10,566 bases of DNA, from the NCBI GenBank assembly GCA_945948775.1, contig CAMFCK010000010.1, positions 1 to 10,566 on the forward strand, given 5' to 3'. The translations under genes were made by a program, and so were the position numbers. The DNA is from an uncultured Clostridia bacterium. GTDB taxonomy: Bacteria; Bacillota; Clostridia; UBA1381. The stretch's first letter is position 1, and every line of letters starts with the position of its first letter. The notes below the pieces were generated by a model, which saw only the letters and a list, made by a program, of their open reading frames with translations, made no database searches and was not told the origin of the DNA. Of the stretch, positions 1-7,741 are shown in pieces.

Positions 1-5
1 GCTTT

Positions 6-905
6 TCAACTCTCATTCTTGACGTCCTCTGCACGGAACTCTACAGTAATAAACTTAGTATACTGACCTTTCCAGCCAAGCTTAACTTTACCCGGTTCGC
101 CGCTTCTGTGCTTTGCAATGATACATTCGGCTATGTTCTTTTCCTCCGAATCCTCGTTGTAATAGTCATCACGGTAAAGAAACATTACTATATCGCAGTC
201 CTGCTCAATGGAGCCGGATTCTCTGATATCCGAAAGCATAGGCCGGCGATCCTTTCTTGCCTCAACGGCACGCGAAAGCTGTGAAAGCGCAATCACAGGC
301 ACATCAAGCTCCTTTGCAAGAATTTTCAGTGAACGTGAAATTTCCGCAACCTCCTGCTGTCTGCTTTCTACCCTGCCGCCCGACTGCATCAGCTGAAGAT
401 AGTCGATAACAATAAGCGACAGTCCCTTTGTCTGCTTCAGCCTGCGGCATTTTGCCCGTATTTCCGAAACGGTTACGCTTGCCGAGTCATCTATATAAAG
501 CGGTGCGGCATATATTTTATCAAGTATGCGTCCTATTCTCTGCCAGTCCTCGCCGGAGAAATCTCCGCGCAGCATTTTGTTTGATTCTACCAAAGCCTGA
601 GAGCATAGTATTCTTCTTACTATCTGCTCCTTAGGCATCTCAAGGTTAAATACAGCAACGGTTTTGCCCTCGTTTATCGCCAAATGCTCCGCAATATTCA
701 TTGCCAACGATGATTTGCCCATGCCGGGGCGTCCGGCAATAAGGATAAGCTCGCCGCCATGCAGTCCTCCGGTACGCTTGTCAAGATACTCAAAGCCGGT
801 CGACTCGCCGGTAAGATATCCCTCTCGCTGTGAATTTTCCACCATATGACTGTATGTCGCAAACAGGCACAATATCTGACTGCTCCCGTGTTGCTGAAAC
901 ATCAA
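6..905 (-). CDS. dnaB: Replicative DNA helicase DnaB, C-terminal ATPase part (frame-shifted from its N-terminal part)
   Basis: This reading frame carries the RecA-like motor domain of the hexameric replicative helicase, which unwinds DNA at the fork using ATP. Numbered from the 905 end, Walker A is GRPGMGKSS at 58-66, Walker B is LIVIDYLQL at about 164-171, and the DnaB signatures SQLSRAVE and SGSIEQD lie at about 208-236. KHRSGEPG near 265-272 holds the probable arginine finger. The C-terminus is complete and ends in TGA at 8-6. The first 20 or so residues of the open frame do not look like DnaB. Family-like sequence starts near the ATG at 845 (MVENSQREGYLTGESTGF), which has no ribosome site. 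The part is therefore probably not started on its own but belongs with the N-terminal part, one base out of register. Domain identity is certain; expression as a separate protein is doubtful. Confidence 0.9.
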   Translation of the reverse strand: MMFQQHGSSQILCLFATYSHMVENSQREGYLTGESTGFEYLDKRTGGLHGGELILIAGRPGMGKSSLAMNIAEHLAINEGKTVAVFNLEMPKEQIVRRILCSQALVESNKMLRGDFSGEDWQRIGRILDKIYAAPLYIDDSASVTVSEIRAKCRRLKQTKGLSLIVIDYLQLMQSGGRVESRQQEVAEISRSLKILAKELDVPVIALSQLSRAVEARKDRRPMLSDIRESGSIEQDCDIVMFLYRDDYYNEDSEEKNIAECIIAKHRSGEPGKVKLGWKGQYTKFITVEFRAEDVKNES

Positions 906-1359
906 ATATTAACTGCTCCGACCTTTCCAAAATGCGTTCAATTTCATCTGCGCCCTCATAAGCCATCTCCGCTATTGCAGAAGCCGATTTTATCAGGCGC
1001 CGAAGCGTAGATTTTTCCTTGATTATCCTGCAATGATAAATGACATTTTCAGTTGTTGCAACGCTCGTTGCCGCGGCAGTCAGATATTGTATACCTCCGA
1101 CTGCGTCCAGCTTATCCTGCTGAGAAAGCCGGTCGGATACCGTTACCAGATCCACCGGTACATTTTCGTTGAACAAAGTCATGACTACCGCAAAAATCTC
1201 GCGGTTAGCACCGAAATAAAAATCGTCCGGCGTTATTATTTCCGCAGCTGCGGTAACGCTTTTTGTATTTATCAGCATACAGCCTATAACACCAAGCTCG
1301 GCTTCCCTGTTGTACGGAAGCTCACGCTCCGCCGGTACTGCCGGCACTTGTTCCGGCAT
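790..1359 (-). CDS. dnaB: Replicative DNA helicase DnaB, N-terminal domain (frame broken before the ATPase domain)
   Basis: This is the helical N-terminal domain of DnaB, used for hexamer collar formation and primase contact. It opens with the family-type LPYNREAELGVIGCML and runs through a normal domain to FDVSATREQSDIVPVCDI, the usual entry to the linker. After about base 845 the frame continues as non-DnaB sequence and stops at 790, while the ATPase domain lies open in the +1 frame. The start is ATG at 1359, preceded by AAGGAGGTG with 7-base spacing; an in-frame ATG at 1383 lacks such a site. It lies 41 bases after rplI, in the gdpP-rplI-dnaB order common in Firmicutes. N part (about 170 aa) plus C part (about 280 aa) gives about 450 aa, near the normal DnaB length, but the linker seems about five residues short. 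That fits a loss of 14 bases as well as a single-base error. Confidence 0.88.
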   Translation of the reverse strand: MPEQVPAVPAERELPYNREAELGVIGCMLINTKSVTAAAEIITPDDFYFGANREIFAVVMTLFNENVPVDLVTVSDRLSQQDKLDAVGGIQYLTAAATSVATTENVIYHCRIIKEKSTLRRLIKSASAIAEMAYEGADEIERILERSEQLIFDVSATREQSDIVPVCDIQSYGGKFTARGISYRRVDRL

Positions 1360-1400
1360 TTTACCGCACCTCCTTACCGCCAAAAATCATAGCGCGCTGA

Positions 1401-1847
1401 TTATATTGCCGAAACATTTACAATAATTGTACCTGTCACACCCGGATGAAGCTTTACATCAACATTGGTTGTTCCGAGAGTCTTTATTCCGTCGGGCAGC
1501 ACAAGCTTTTTCTTGTCAACCTTTACATGATACTGCTTTAAAAGCTCATCGGTGATTTCCTTTGAAGTGACAGAGCCGAACAGCTTTCCGTTTTCACCGG
1601 CTTTCGCCTTGATTTCCACCTTCATGCTCTTAAGCTTTTCGCAAAGTGTCTGCGCGTCCTCAAGAGCCATCTGCTTTTTGTATGCCTCAGACTCCTGCTG
1701 ACCGTGCATAATATTTATATTTTCGCTTGTCGCCTCCTTTGCAAGCTTTTTCGGCAGAAGGAAGTTACGCGCGTATCCGTCTGACACCTCAACAAGCTGA
1801 CCTTTTTTGCCCTGACCTTTTATATCCTGATTTAAAATGACCTTCAT
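1401..1847 (-). CDS. rplI: 50S ribosomal protein L9
   Basis: This 148-aa protein has the usual length for L9, a two-domain 23S rRNA-binding protein of the large subunit. The N-terminal domain shows the L9 signature region: MKVILNQDIKGQGKKGQ, then VSDGYARNFLLPKKLA at about residues 21-36. A long charged connecting helix follows (about 40-75). The C-terminal domain contains GKLFGSVTSKEI and ends in LHPGVTGTIIVNV. The start ATG at 1847 has GGAGGTGT upstream with good spacing. That ribosome site lies in the 20-base gap after gdpP, so the two are very probably cotranscribed. dnaB follows after 41 bases. Nothing is unusual in the protein. Confidence 0.97.
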   Translation of the reverse strand: MKVILNQDIKGQGKKGQLVEVSDGYARNFLLPKKLAKEATSENINIMHGQQESEAYKKQMALEDAQTLCEKLKSMKVEIKAKAGENGKLFGSVTSKEITDELLKQYHVKVDKKKLVLPDGIKTLGTTNVDVKLHPGVTGTIIVNVSAI

Positions 1848-1867
1848 TTTATGACACCTCCGTCAAA

Positions 1868-3865
1868 TCATTTTTTGCTTTCCTCAATATACTCTGCTAT
1901 AGCGGCCTTAAGCTCCAGCCGTGCCGCGTCAACATCTATCCCTTTGAGCTGCGCGCCGGCAACCGTCATATGTCCGCCGCCGCCGAGCTTTTCGCATATA
2001 AGCTGCACATTGACATCCCCAAAGGAACGTGCGCTGATATAAGCCACCGACTCAAGCTGATATACCACAAACGCCGCGCGTATGCCTTTTATGCACAGCA
2101 AATCATCTGCTGCCTGTGAGGATACGACGCGCATATTCTGATATTTTTCCTTTGTATAGGCTATAGCTATATTTTCGTTATATACCTCAAGCGTTTCCAT
2201 TATTTTGAGCTTATGGATATAGTCCGACTGCTCCATTGTAAACAGCTTTTTGACCTCCACCGGATCAAGACCGTATCTTCTCAGATATGATGCAGCCTCA
2301 AAGGTGCGTACTCCGGTTTTCATCATGAAATTCTTTGTGTCCATTAAAATTCCGACATAAAGAGCCTTTGCCTCAAATGACGAAATCATACGGTTATCAT
2401 CGACATACTGCAAAATTTCTGTTGCCATCTCGCAGGTGGAGGAAGCGTATGGTTCATGATAAAGAAGCGACACATGCGGCAGAAATTCCGTACTTCTTCT
2501 GTGATGGTCGATAAGCACGATTTTTTCTGTGCAGTCAAGAAGCTTCTGTTCAGGGAGCATGGACGGACGGTGTGTATCAAGAATGACAAGCAGCGTATCC
2601 TTTGTCGTCATCTCCCTCGCATATTCTCCCGAAATCAGCATATTGTTGTAATCGGGAAGTGTTCGCATTTCCTCAACAAGACCTGCCACTGCCGGTGAAT
2701 TATCATACACTATATATGCATTTTTCCCGCAGTCACGCGCTGCGCGTGAGAGTCCTATCGCCGCTCCGAAGCAGTCAAAATCAGCATTGGAATGTCCCAT
2801 AAAGACTACCTTGTCTGAATTTTTTATAAAATCCCGGAACGCATACGCAAAAGCACGCGTTTTTACTCTTGTGGATTTTTCATATTCGCGCGTTTTGCCG
2901 CCGTAGAACTTGAATTGTGTTTCATCCTTTATCGCCGCCTGATCGCCGCCGCGTCCCTCCGCCATATTAAGCGCCGCACGGGAAAACTCCTCGCTCTCAT
3001 CCAGCGACGAGCCTACTCCGATGCCTATACTTACCGAAATAGGCAGTCTTATGCTGTCCCCCACAGCGCGCACACGCTCAAGCACATCAAATTTCTTATT
3101 GACATATTCCTGAAGATATGCTTTTTCAAACATAATAAGATAACGATCCCGCTCTAAACGCTTGATAACTCCCTTGCTTTCATCCACCCACTGCACGATA
3201 TGCCTGTTGATAAGCGCCGATGCCTGCTGTGATTCGGAATCGTCAATCTTCTGAAAAAGCTCGTCATAGTTATCTACCACTACCAGCCCTACTACCGTAC
3301 GTTCATCCTCATACTTTTTTTTCAGAGCAACATATTCGGTTTCATCAAAAAAGTACAGAAGCACCGAAAACTCTTCAGCGGAATTATTGTTTTTTATGAG
3401 ATTACCCTCAACTCGGTATTGTCTTGACCGGCACTCTGCATGAAGCTTTACGCCGTCGGTAGATTTTAATACCTCGTTCCATTTTATATCCTTGATAAGC
3501 TCATAAATCGGCATATTATAAAGCGCATCAGTATTTGCCATCTTGACAAAAGGCTCGTTATACCACATGATCAGTCCGTCTACCGACAGCACAGCCACCG
3601 GTATCGGCAAACGGTTGACAGCATCATGCGAAATACTGTCCTCGCGCTCAATAATCATGGACATATACGCGCTCATATCGCGCTTGCGCATTGTCCTGAC
3701 AACTATGATATAAACCAACAGCAAAAATGCAAAAGTAAGCTCCGCACATGCCATGCTGATATTATGCTTATAAATATCATATATCCCTACTCCCGTAAAG
3801 ACGCAGACGCATATGATTAATCCCCAAAAAAAGCTATGCCGGTTATAATGTTTCTTCATTATCAC
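1868..3865 (-). CDS. gdpP: Cyclic-di-AMP phosphodiesterase GdpP (DHH/DHHA1 family, membrane-bound)
   Basis: GdpP hydrolyses the second messenger c-di-AMP to pApA and so affects potassium, osmotic and cell-wall homeostasis. The 665-residue length matches the family. Order of parts: two N-terminal membrane helices (about 12-32 and 40-57), a PAS-like domain (about 85-180, LPIPVAVLSVDG), and a degenerate GGDEF domain (about 185-315) without the GGDEF active-site motif, as is typical of GdpP. The DHH phosphodiesterase domain follows with H358, D362 and D364 (GHSNADFD), D430, the DHH triad 453-455 and D509. DHHA1 has GGGGH at 628-632. All expected metal ligands are visible. It is first in a gdpP-rplI-dnaB operon with its own promoter. 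The start is uncertain: GTG at 3865 or ATG at 3859. The only strong ribosome site (TAGGAGGT, about 3891-3898) lies about 25 bases upstream of GTG, which is unusually far. Confidence 0.95.
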   Translation of the reverse strand: MIMKKHYNRHSFFWGLIICVCVFTGVGIYDIYKHNISMACAELTFAFLLLVYIIVVRTMRKRDMSAYMSMIIEREDSISHDAVNRLPIPVAVLSVDGLIMWYNEPFVKMANTDALYNMPIYELIKDIKWNEVLKSTDGVKLHAECRSRQYRVEGNLIKNNNSAEEFSVLLYFFDETEYVALKKKYEDERTVVGLVVVDNYDELFQKIDDSESQQASALINRHIVQWVDESKGVIKRLERDRYLIMFEKAYLQEYVNKKFDVLERVRAVGDSIRLPISVSIGIGVGSSLDESEEFSRAALNMAEGRGGDQAAIKDETQFKFYGGKTREYEKSTRVKTRAFAYAFRDFIKNSDKVVFMGHSNADFDCFGAAIGLSRAARDCGKNAYIVYDNSPAVAGLVEEMRTLPDYNNMLISGEYAREMTTKDTLLVILDTHRPSMLPEQKLLDCTEKIVLIDHHRRSTEFLPHVSLLYHEPYASSTCEMATEILQYVDDNRMISSFEAKALYVGILMDTKNFMMKTGVRTFEAASYLRRYGLDPVEVKKLFTMEQSDYIHKLKIMETLEVYNENIAIAYTKEKYQNMRVVSSQAADDLLCIKGIRAAFVVYQLESVAYISARSFGDVNVQLICEKLGGGGHMTVAGAQLKGIDVDAARLELKAAIAEYIEESKK

Positions 3866-3936
3866 TCGAACGGACTCTGATAATCCGCGAACCTCCTAAC
3901 AAACCGCAAATACAGCTATTTTATATTTATTTGAAT

Positions 3937-3965
3937 ATTTTATCATACTTTGATGGAATAGTCAA
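3937..3965 (-). promoter_or_regulatory. Sigma-A promoter of the gdpP-rplI-dnaB operon
   Basis: On the minus strand, TTGACT (3965-3960) is followed by a 17-base spacer and TAAAAT (3942-3937). The flanks are AT-rich. The expected transcript begins near 3930 and gives a leader of about 65 bases. The promoter lies just after the pfl terminator, so the cluster is independently transcribed. Confidence 0.85.
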
Positions 3966-3997
3966 TATTTTAATTGGAATATAAATCCGGGTATGAT

Positions 3998-4031
3998 AAA
4001 AACGGAAGCGGCGCTTTGCACACCGCTTCCG
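3998..4031 (-). terminator. Rho-independent terminator of the pfl operon
   Basis: A 9-bp perfect stem (CGGAAGCGG, 4003-4011, with CCGCTTCCG, 4023-4031) and an 11-base loop are followed on the minus strand by a run of five T (4002-3998). It starts 8 bases after the stop of the glycyl radical domain gene and separates the pfl operon from gdpP. Confidence 0.92.
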
Positions 4032-4038
4032 GTAAAGT

Positions 4039-4275
4039 TTATATGGTTGCGTGAAAGGTTCTGGATATAACATCATCCTGCTGTTCTTTGGTAAGCTTTA
4101 TGAAGTTTACCGCATAGCCGGAAACACGCACCGTAAGCTGCGGATATTTTTCCGGATGCTTCTGTGCATCAATAAGCGTTTCACGCGTAAATACATTTAC
4201 ATTCAGATGATGTCCTCCCTGATTTGCATATCCGTCAAGCAAGGACACCAGATTTTCAACCTGCTGTGCTGACAT
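4039..4275 (-). CDS. Stand-alone glycyl radical domain of pyruvate formate-lyase (GrcA/YfiD-like)
   Basis: This 78-aa protein corresponds to the C-terminal glycyl radical domain of PFL. It contains NLVSLLDGY (8-16), [15 protein letters not shown] (20-34), [19 protein letters not shown] (40-58) and the C-terminal [14 protein letters not shown]. Gly53 in RVSGYAV is the residue that an activating radical-SAM enzyme would convert to the glycyl radical. In ordinary PFL this segment is fused to the core. Here the core gene upstream ends before it, so the protein probably docks onto the core to rebuild the active site. E. coli GrcA (YfiD) is a known free protein of this type that repairs oxygen-cleaved PFL, but E. 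coli keeps an intact PFL as well. The start ATG at 4275 has AGGAGG with 8-base spacing, a strong site. It is last in the operon, directly before the terminator. Confidence 0.93.
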   Translation of the reverse strand: MSAQQVENLVSLLDGYANQGGHHLNVNVFTRETLIDAQKHPEKYPQLTVRVSGYAVNFIKLTKEQQDDVISRTFHATI

Positions 4276-4291
4276 ATTTCACTCCTCCTTT

Positions 4292-4465
4292 TCAGTCGTC
4301 AATACCCTTATGCAAGGTGGGCGCACTACATGCACCGCCTTCAATACAGCATACGCTTTTATCGGTCACCGACTCACTCTCACCGACCGTTACGCTGATA
4401 TGTGCCGATCCACGGCGCACACAGCCGTCTATCATTTGCGCAAGTCTTTTATAGTCGTCTTTCAT
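4292..4465 (-). CDS. 57-aa cysteine-containing ORF resembling the N-terminal half of the glycyl radical domain
   Basis: This short ORF fits exactly between the PFL core and the glycyl domain gene, with 17 and 16 bases on either side. It starts at ATG 4465 behind AAAGGA (spacing about 12, weak) and ends in TGA at 4294-4292. I do not recognise it as a named family. Residues 8-27 (LAQMIDGCVRRGSAHISVTV) align without gaps to residues 9-28 of the downstream glycyl domain ([20 protein letters not shown]). Seven positions are identical and most others conservative, including the DG, G, H and V-x-V positions. The remainder does not match and lacks the RVSGYAV glycyl loop, so it cannot carry the radical. 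Cysteines are at 15, 39, 40 and 46 (CCIEGGAC). It may be a small PFL subunit or assembly factor, or a decayed partial duplicate. The function is unknown. Confidence 0.6.
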   Translation of the reverse strand: MKDDYKRLAQMIDGCVRRGSAHISVTVGESESVTDKSVCCIEGGACSAPTLHKGIDD

Positions 4466-4482
4466 AAGGCGTATATATCCTT

Positions 4483-6540
4483 TCAGTTATTCTTTAAAGC
4501 GTCAAGATCAATATCTCCGGCAAATACCGCGTCATCCTTGCCGAGTGCGCCCGGAATTATCGAGAAGGTATTTGAGATACCGTCCTGCGCGTCTGCAAAC
4601 GGCAGCTTTGCCACCGAAGCAAGTGACGCAACAGCTCCGTGAGTATCACGTCCGTGCATCGGGTTTGCTCCCGGTGCAAGAGGTACTCCCGCTTTTCTTC
4701 CATCGGGCGTATTGCCTGTCTTTTTTCCGTATACCACATTAGACGTAATGGTCAGGATAGACATTGTGGGAATACTGTCGCGATAGGTATGATGTTTGCG
4801 TACCTTGTCCATAAAGCTCTGTACAATTCCGACCGCAAGCATATCCACACGATCATCATTGTTTCCGTATTTAGGGAAATCGCCCTCTACTTCGTAATCG
4901 ACAACAACTCCGTCGTCATCGCGTATGCACTTTACCTTTGCATACTTGATTGCACTCAGCGAATCGGCAACAACCGACAGTCCGGCAATACCTGTTGCGA
5001 AATATCTTCTTACATCACGGTCATGAAGCGCCATTTGTATACGCTCATAGCAGTATTTATCATGCATATAGTGTATTACGTTCAGCGTATTTACATAAAG
5101 TTCCGCAAGCCACTCCAGCATTGCGTCGTACTTTTCCATAACATCATCAAAATCAAGATAATCGCCCTCAACCCTGCGGTATTTAGGACCCACCTGTATT
5201 TTCAGACGCTCATCCATGCCGCCGTTAATCGCGTAAAGCAGACACTTTGCAAGATTTGCTCTTGCTCCGAAAAACTGCATTTCCTTGCCAACTCTCATTG
5301 AGGATACGCAGCAGGCAATGGCATAGTCATCTCCGCGAGTAACCCGCATAAGATCGTCATTTTCATACTGTATCGATGACGTTTTTATCGACATCTTAGC
5401 GCAGTATTCCTTGAATTTCTGCGGAAGCTTTACCGACCAGAGCACCGTCATGTTAGGTTCGGGCGCCGTGCCGAGATTGTCCAGCGTGTGCAGGTATCTG
5501 AAGGAAGTTTTGGTAACTAACGGCCGTCCGTCTATGCCTATTCCGCCGATGGACTCTGTAACCCACGTGGGATCTCCGGAAAACAACTCATTGTATTCGG
5601 GAGTCCTTGCAAACTTCACCAGCCTGAGCTTCATAATGAAATGATCTATATATTCCTGCGCCTCCTCCTCGGTTATAACACCGTCTCTGAGGTCTCTTTC
5701 TATATAAATATCAAGGAAGGTAGAGGTTCTGCCAAGGCTCATCGCCGCGCCGTTCTGTTCCTTCACAGCCGCAAGATAACCGAAATAAAGCCACTGTATC
5801 GCCTCTTTCGCATTTGCAGCCGGCTTGGTTATATCACAACCGTATATCCGTCCCAGCTCTGCCAGCTCATCAAGAGCGCGGAGCTGTTCTGCAAGCTCCT
5901 CCCTCAGGCGTATATTCTTTGAGGTCATACGCACAAGCGAAGTGTCAAGCTGATGCTGCTTGTCCTCCTTAAGCCTATCGATACCGTAAAGCGCCACTCT
6001 GCGGTAATCACCGATGATTCTGCCGCGCCCGTATGCGTCCGGAAGACCGGTAATAATTGCCGATTTGCGCGCAAGGCGCATTTCCGGCGTATATGCATCA
6101 AAAACGCCCTGATTATGCGTCTTTCTGTATTTGGTGAAAATTTCTACTATTTTGGGGTCAACCTCATATCCGTTCTCACGGCATGCATTCTGCGCCATTC
6201 TTATTCCGCCGAACGGCTGCAAAGAACGCTTAAAAGGTTTATCGGTCTGAAAACCGACGATTTTTTCGAGATCCTTGTCAAGATAGCCGGCTCCGTGCGA
6301 GGTTATTGTTGATACTATGCTTGTATCCATATCGAGGACGCCGCCTGCCTCGCGCTCCTTTTTGGAAAGCTCCGTAACCATTTCCCACAGCTTCTTTGTA
6401 GCAGCCGTCGGTCCTGCAAGAAACTCCTCATCTCCGTCATATTCTGTATAATTGCTCTGTATAAAATCTCTTACATCAACAGTATTGCACCAAGTTCCAA
6501 GCTTAAAGCCTTTCCATTGTTCAGCTACTGTATTATTCAA
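4483..6540 (-). CDS. pflB: Pyruvate formate-lyase catalytic core lacking the glycyl radical domain (formate C-acetyltransferase)
   Basis: PFL converts pyruvate and CoA to acetyl-CoA and formate in anaerobic fermentation, in the cytoplasm. The ORF has 685 codons and the sequence is clearly [14 protein letters not shown] near the N-terminus, [30 protein letters not shown], and [15 protein letters not shown] with the catalytic Cys410-Cys411 pair. [12 protein letters not shown] and [22 protein letters not shown] follow further on. It ends at [19 protein letters not shown] plus nine residues, exactly where full-length PFLs (about 740-760 aa) continue into the glycyl radical domain, so RVSGYAV is absent. 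That domain is a separate gene two ORFs downstream. I chose TTG at 6540 because GAGGAG (6555-6550) lies 9 bases upstream and the protein then begins near the family's usual start. The in-frame ATG at 6549 touches the ribosome site and is less likely. No pflA activase gene is adjacent. Confidence 0.93.
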   Translation of the reverse strand: MNNTVAEQWKGFKLGTWCNTVDVRDFIQSNYTEYDGDEEFLAGPTAATKKLWEMVTELSKKEREAGGVLDMDTSIVSTITSHGAGYLDKDLEKIVGFQTDKPFKRSLQPFGGIRMAQNACRENGYEVDPKIVEIFTKYRKTHNQGVFDAYTPEMRLARKSAIITGLPDAYGRGRIIGDYRRVALYGIDRLKEDKQHQLDTSLVRMTSKNIRLREELAEQLRALDELAELGRIYGCDITKPAANAKEAIQWLYFGYLAAVKEQNGAAMSLGRTSTFLDIYIERDLRDGVITEEEAQEYIDHFIMKLRLVKFARTPEYNELFSGDPTWVTESIGGIGIDGRPLVTKTSFRYLHTLDNLGTAPEPNMTVLWSVKLPQKFKEYCAKMSIKTSSIQYENDDLMRVTRGDDYAIACCVSSMRVGKEMQFFGARANLAKCLLYAINGGMDERLKIQVGPKYRRVEGDYLDFDDVMEKYDAMLEWLAELYVNTLNVIHYMHDKYCYERIQMALHDRDVRRYFATGIAGLSVVADSLSAIKYAKVKCIRDDDGVVVDYEVEGDFPKYGNNDDRVDMLAVGIVQSFMDKVRKHHTYRDSIPTMSILTITSNVVYGKKTGNTPDGRKAGVPLAPGANPMHGRDTHGAVASLASVAKLPFADAQDGISNTFSIIPGALGKDDAVFAGDIDLDALKNN

Positions 6541-6582
6541 ACATACCATCTCCTCACGTCATATTCTGTGTGCGGCACATTT

Positions 6583-6611
6583 ATAATACCATTACATATG
6601 CATTTTGTCAA
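6583..6611 (-). promoter_or_regulatory. Sigma-A promoter of the pfl operon
   Basis: On the minus strand, consensus TTGACA (6611-6606), a 17-base spacer and TATTAT (6588-6583) lie 43 bases before the TTG start. The bases upstream are AT-rich. I could not identify a convincing Rex or FNR-type operator, although such control of pfl would be usual. Confidence 0.88.
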
Positions 6612-6712
6612 CATATTGCGTAGAATTATTTCAAATTTCGCTAATTATCCAAAATGTAGTATGTAAAATGACAAAATTATGCACAAAATAGACGTATCCG
6701 ACGATGCCGTGT

Positions 6713-7432
6713 CTAAATATCAAGCTGTGACATAACCTTTGCTATGCCGTCATTGATTACAAGCGCTGCCCGGCTATCCAGCTTTGTCTTTGATTTGTTT
6801 ATAAGCACAAGCTTATCTCCGAGATACTGCTGTACAAATCCGGCAGCCGGATAGACGGTAAGCGAGGTACCTCCAATTATCAGACAGTCGGCAGCCTGTA
6901 CATGAGCGATCGCCATTTCCGTAATATACGCGTCCAGCGGTTCCTCATACAGCACTACATCCGGCTTAATAATGCCGCCGCATGAGCAGTACGGAACACC
7001 TGTGCTGTTTAATATCGCGTCAAGTCCGTAATGCCGTCCGCATTTCATGCAGTAGTTATGATGCACGCTGCCGTGAAGCTCAAATACTTTTTTACTTCCG
7101 GCAGCCTGATGCAGTCCGTCTATATTCTGAGTAATCACCGCGCCGAGTCTGCCCTTATCCTCAAGCGCGGCAAGGGCTTTATGCGCCGCATTGGGTTTCG
7201 CGTCGGGATAAAGCATTTTGTCACGGTAAAAGCGGTAAAACTCCTCTGTTTCCTCCATAAAAAAGCTATGCGACAGTATTGTTTCCGGCGGATATGCATA
7301 CTGCTGGTTATACAATCCGTCTGCCGAGCGGAAGTCAGGTATTCCGCTTTCGCAGGACACGCCTGCGCCGCCGAAAAAAACTATATTATCACTGCTGTCT
7401 ATGATTTTTTGCAGCTCTTTAACTGCCTCCAT
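6713..7432 (-). CDS. NAD-dependent protein deacylase, sirtuin (Sir2/CobB family)
   Basis: Sirtuins remove acetyl and related acyl groups from lysines while consuming NAD. Targets often include acetyl-CoA metabolism enzymes, which would suit the neighbouring pfl operon (inference). The 239-aa protein is a normal bacterial sirtuin. The Rossmann NAD motif is GAGVS at 22-26, followed by GIPDFRS at 30-36 and TQNIDGLH at 101-108. The catalytic His is H120 (ELHGS). The zinc ligands are C128, C131, C149 and C151. GTSLTVYPAAGF at 188-199 and NKS at 212-214 complete the NAD site. The ATG at 7432 has AAGGAG with 9-base spacing. It lies 24 bases after the PspC gene, so the two are probably cotranscribed. 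No clear terminator follows, only a weak 5-bp hairpin around 6691-6704. The exact acyl specificity cannot be read from the sequence. Confidence 0.94.
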   Translation of the reverse strand: MEAVKELQKIIDSSDNIVFFGGAGVSCESGIPDFRSADGLYNQQYAYPPETILSHSFFMEETEEFYRFYRDKMLYPDAKPNAAHKALAALEDKGRLGAVITQNIDGLHQAAGSKKVFELHGSVHHNYCMKCGRHYGLDAILNSTGVPYCSCGGIIKPDVVLYEEPLDAYITEMAIAHVQAADCLIIGGTSLTVYPAAGFVQQYLGDKLVLINKSKTKLDSRAALVINDGIAKVMSQLDI

Positions 7433-7456
7433 ATAAATTAACTCCTTTTTTAAGGA

Positions 7457-7669
7457 TTATTCTTCCTCATTCTGATTTATAACATCGCTCTCATTAGGTA
7501 TAACTATCATCGCAATTATATACACGATAACTCCCGTAAGCCAGAAGCAGGACAAAATCGCCGTACCCAGCCGCACCAGCGTCGGATCTATACCGAAATA
7601 CTCTGCAATTCCTGCGCACACTCCTGCAATCTTACGATCCTTCTCCGAACGGTATAATCTTTTCTTCAT
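7457..7669 (-). CDS. Small PspC-domain membrane protein
   Basis: This 70-aa protein matches the PspC domain: RLYRSEKDRKIAGVCAGIAE followed by YFGIDPTLVRLG. One hydrophobic membrane segment lies at about 36-58 (SCFWLTGVIVYIIAMIVIP), and the tail is short and acidic (ESDVINQNEEE). PspC proteins in enterobacteria take part in the phage-shock membrane stress response; small stand-alone copies in Firmicutes are common and mostly uncharacterised. I chose ATG at 7669 because AAAGGA lies about 10 bases upstream and MKKRLYRS is the usual N-terminus. ATGs at 7678 and 7711 are in frame but badly placed. It is probably first in an operon with the sirtuin gene. Its leader contains a perfect 7-bp hairpin and an operator-like inverted repeat. 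Confidence 0.88.
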   Translation of the reverse strand: MKKRLYRSEKDRKIAGVCAGIAEYFGIDPTLVRLGTAILSCFWLTGVIVYIIAMIVIPNESDVINQNEEE

Positions 7670-7712
7670 TGCACACATATCCTTTCCGCCTGAATTTTCA
7701 ATACAAATCACA

Positions 7713-7730
7713 GCAAAAGACAGCTTTTGC
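7713..7730 (-). promoter_or_regulatory. Perfect 7-bp hairpin in the pspC leader
   Basis: GCAAAAG and CTTTTGC pair around a 4-base loop, about 43 bases before the pspC start. No T run follows on the minus strand, so it is not an obvious terminator. It may stabilise or regulate the leader RNA. Confidence 0.5.
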
Positions 7731-7741
7731 TCGATATATTT

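Noticed and set aside
1033..1392. A 119-codon plus-strand open frame
   Set aside because: It is antisense to the conserved N-terminal domain of dnaB and has no ribosome site.
4639..5301. A 220-codon plus-strand open frame inside the pflB region
   Set aside because: It lies wholly antisense to well-conserved PFL sequence, has no ribosome site, and its product is an odd mix rich in Ile, Tyr, His and Cys. It is a shadow frame.
6691..6704. Possible terminator after the sirtuin gene
   Set aside because: The hairpin has only five base pairs, one of them G-T, and no proper T run follows on the minus strand.
6550..6712. Rex or FNR operator upstream of pflB
   Set aside because: Such control would be expected, but no sequence there matches the palindromic consensus well enough to call.
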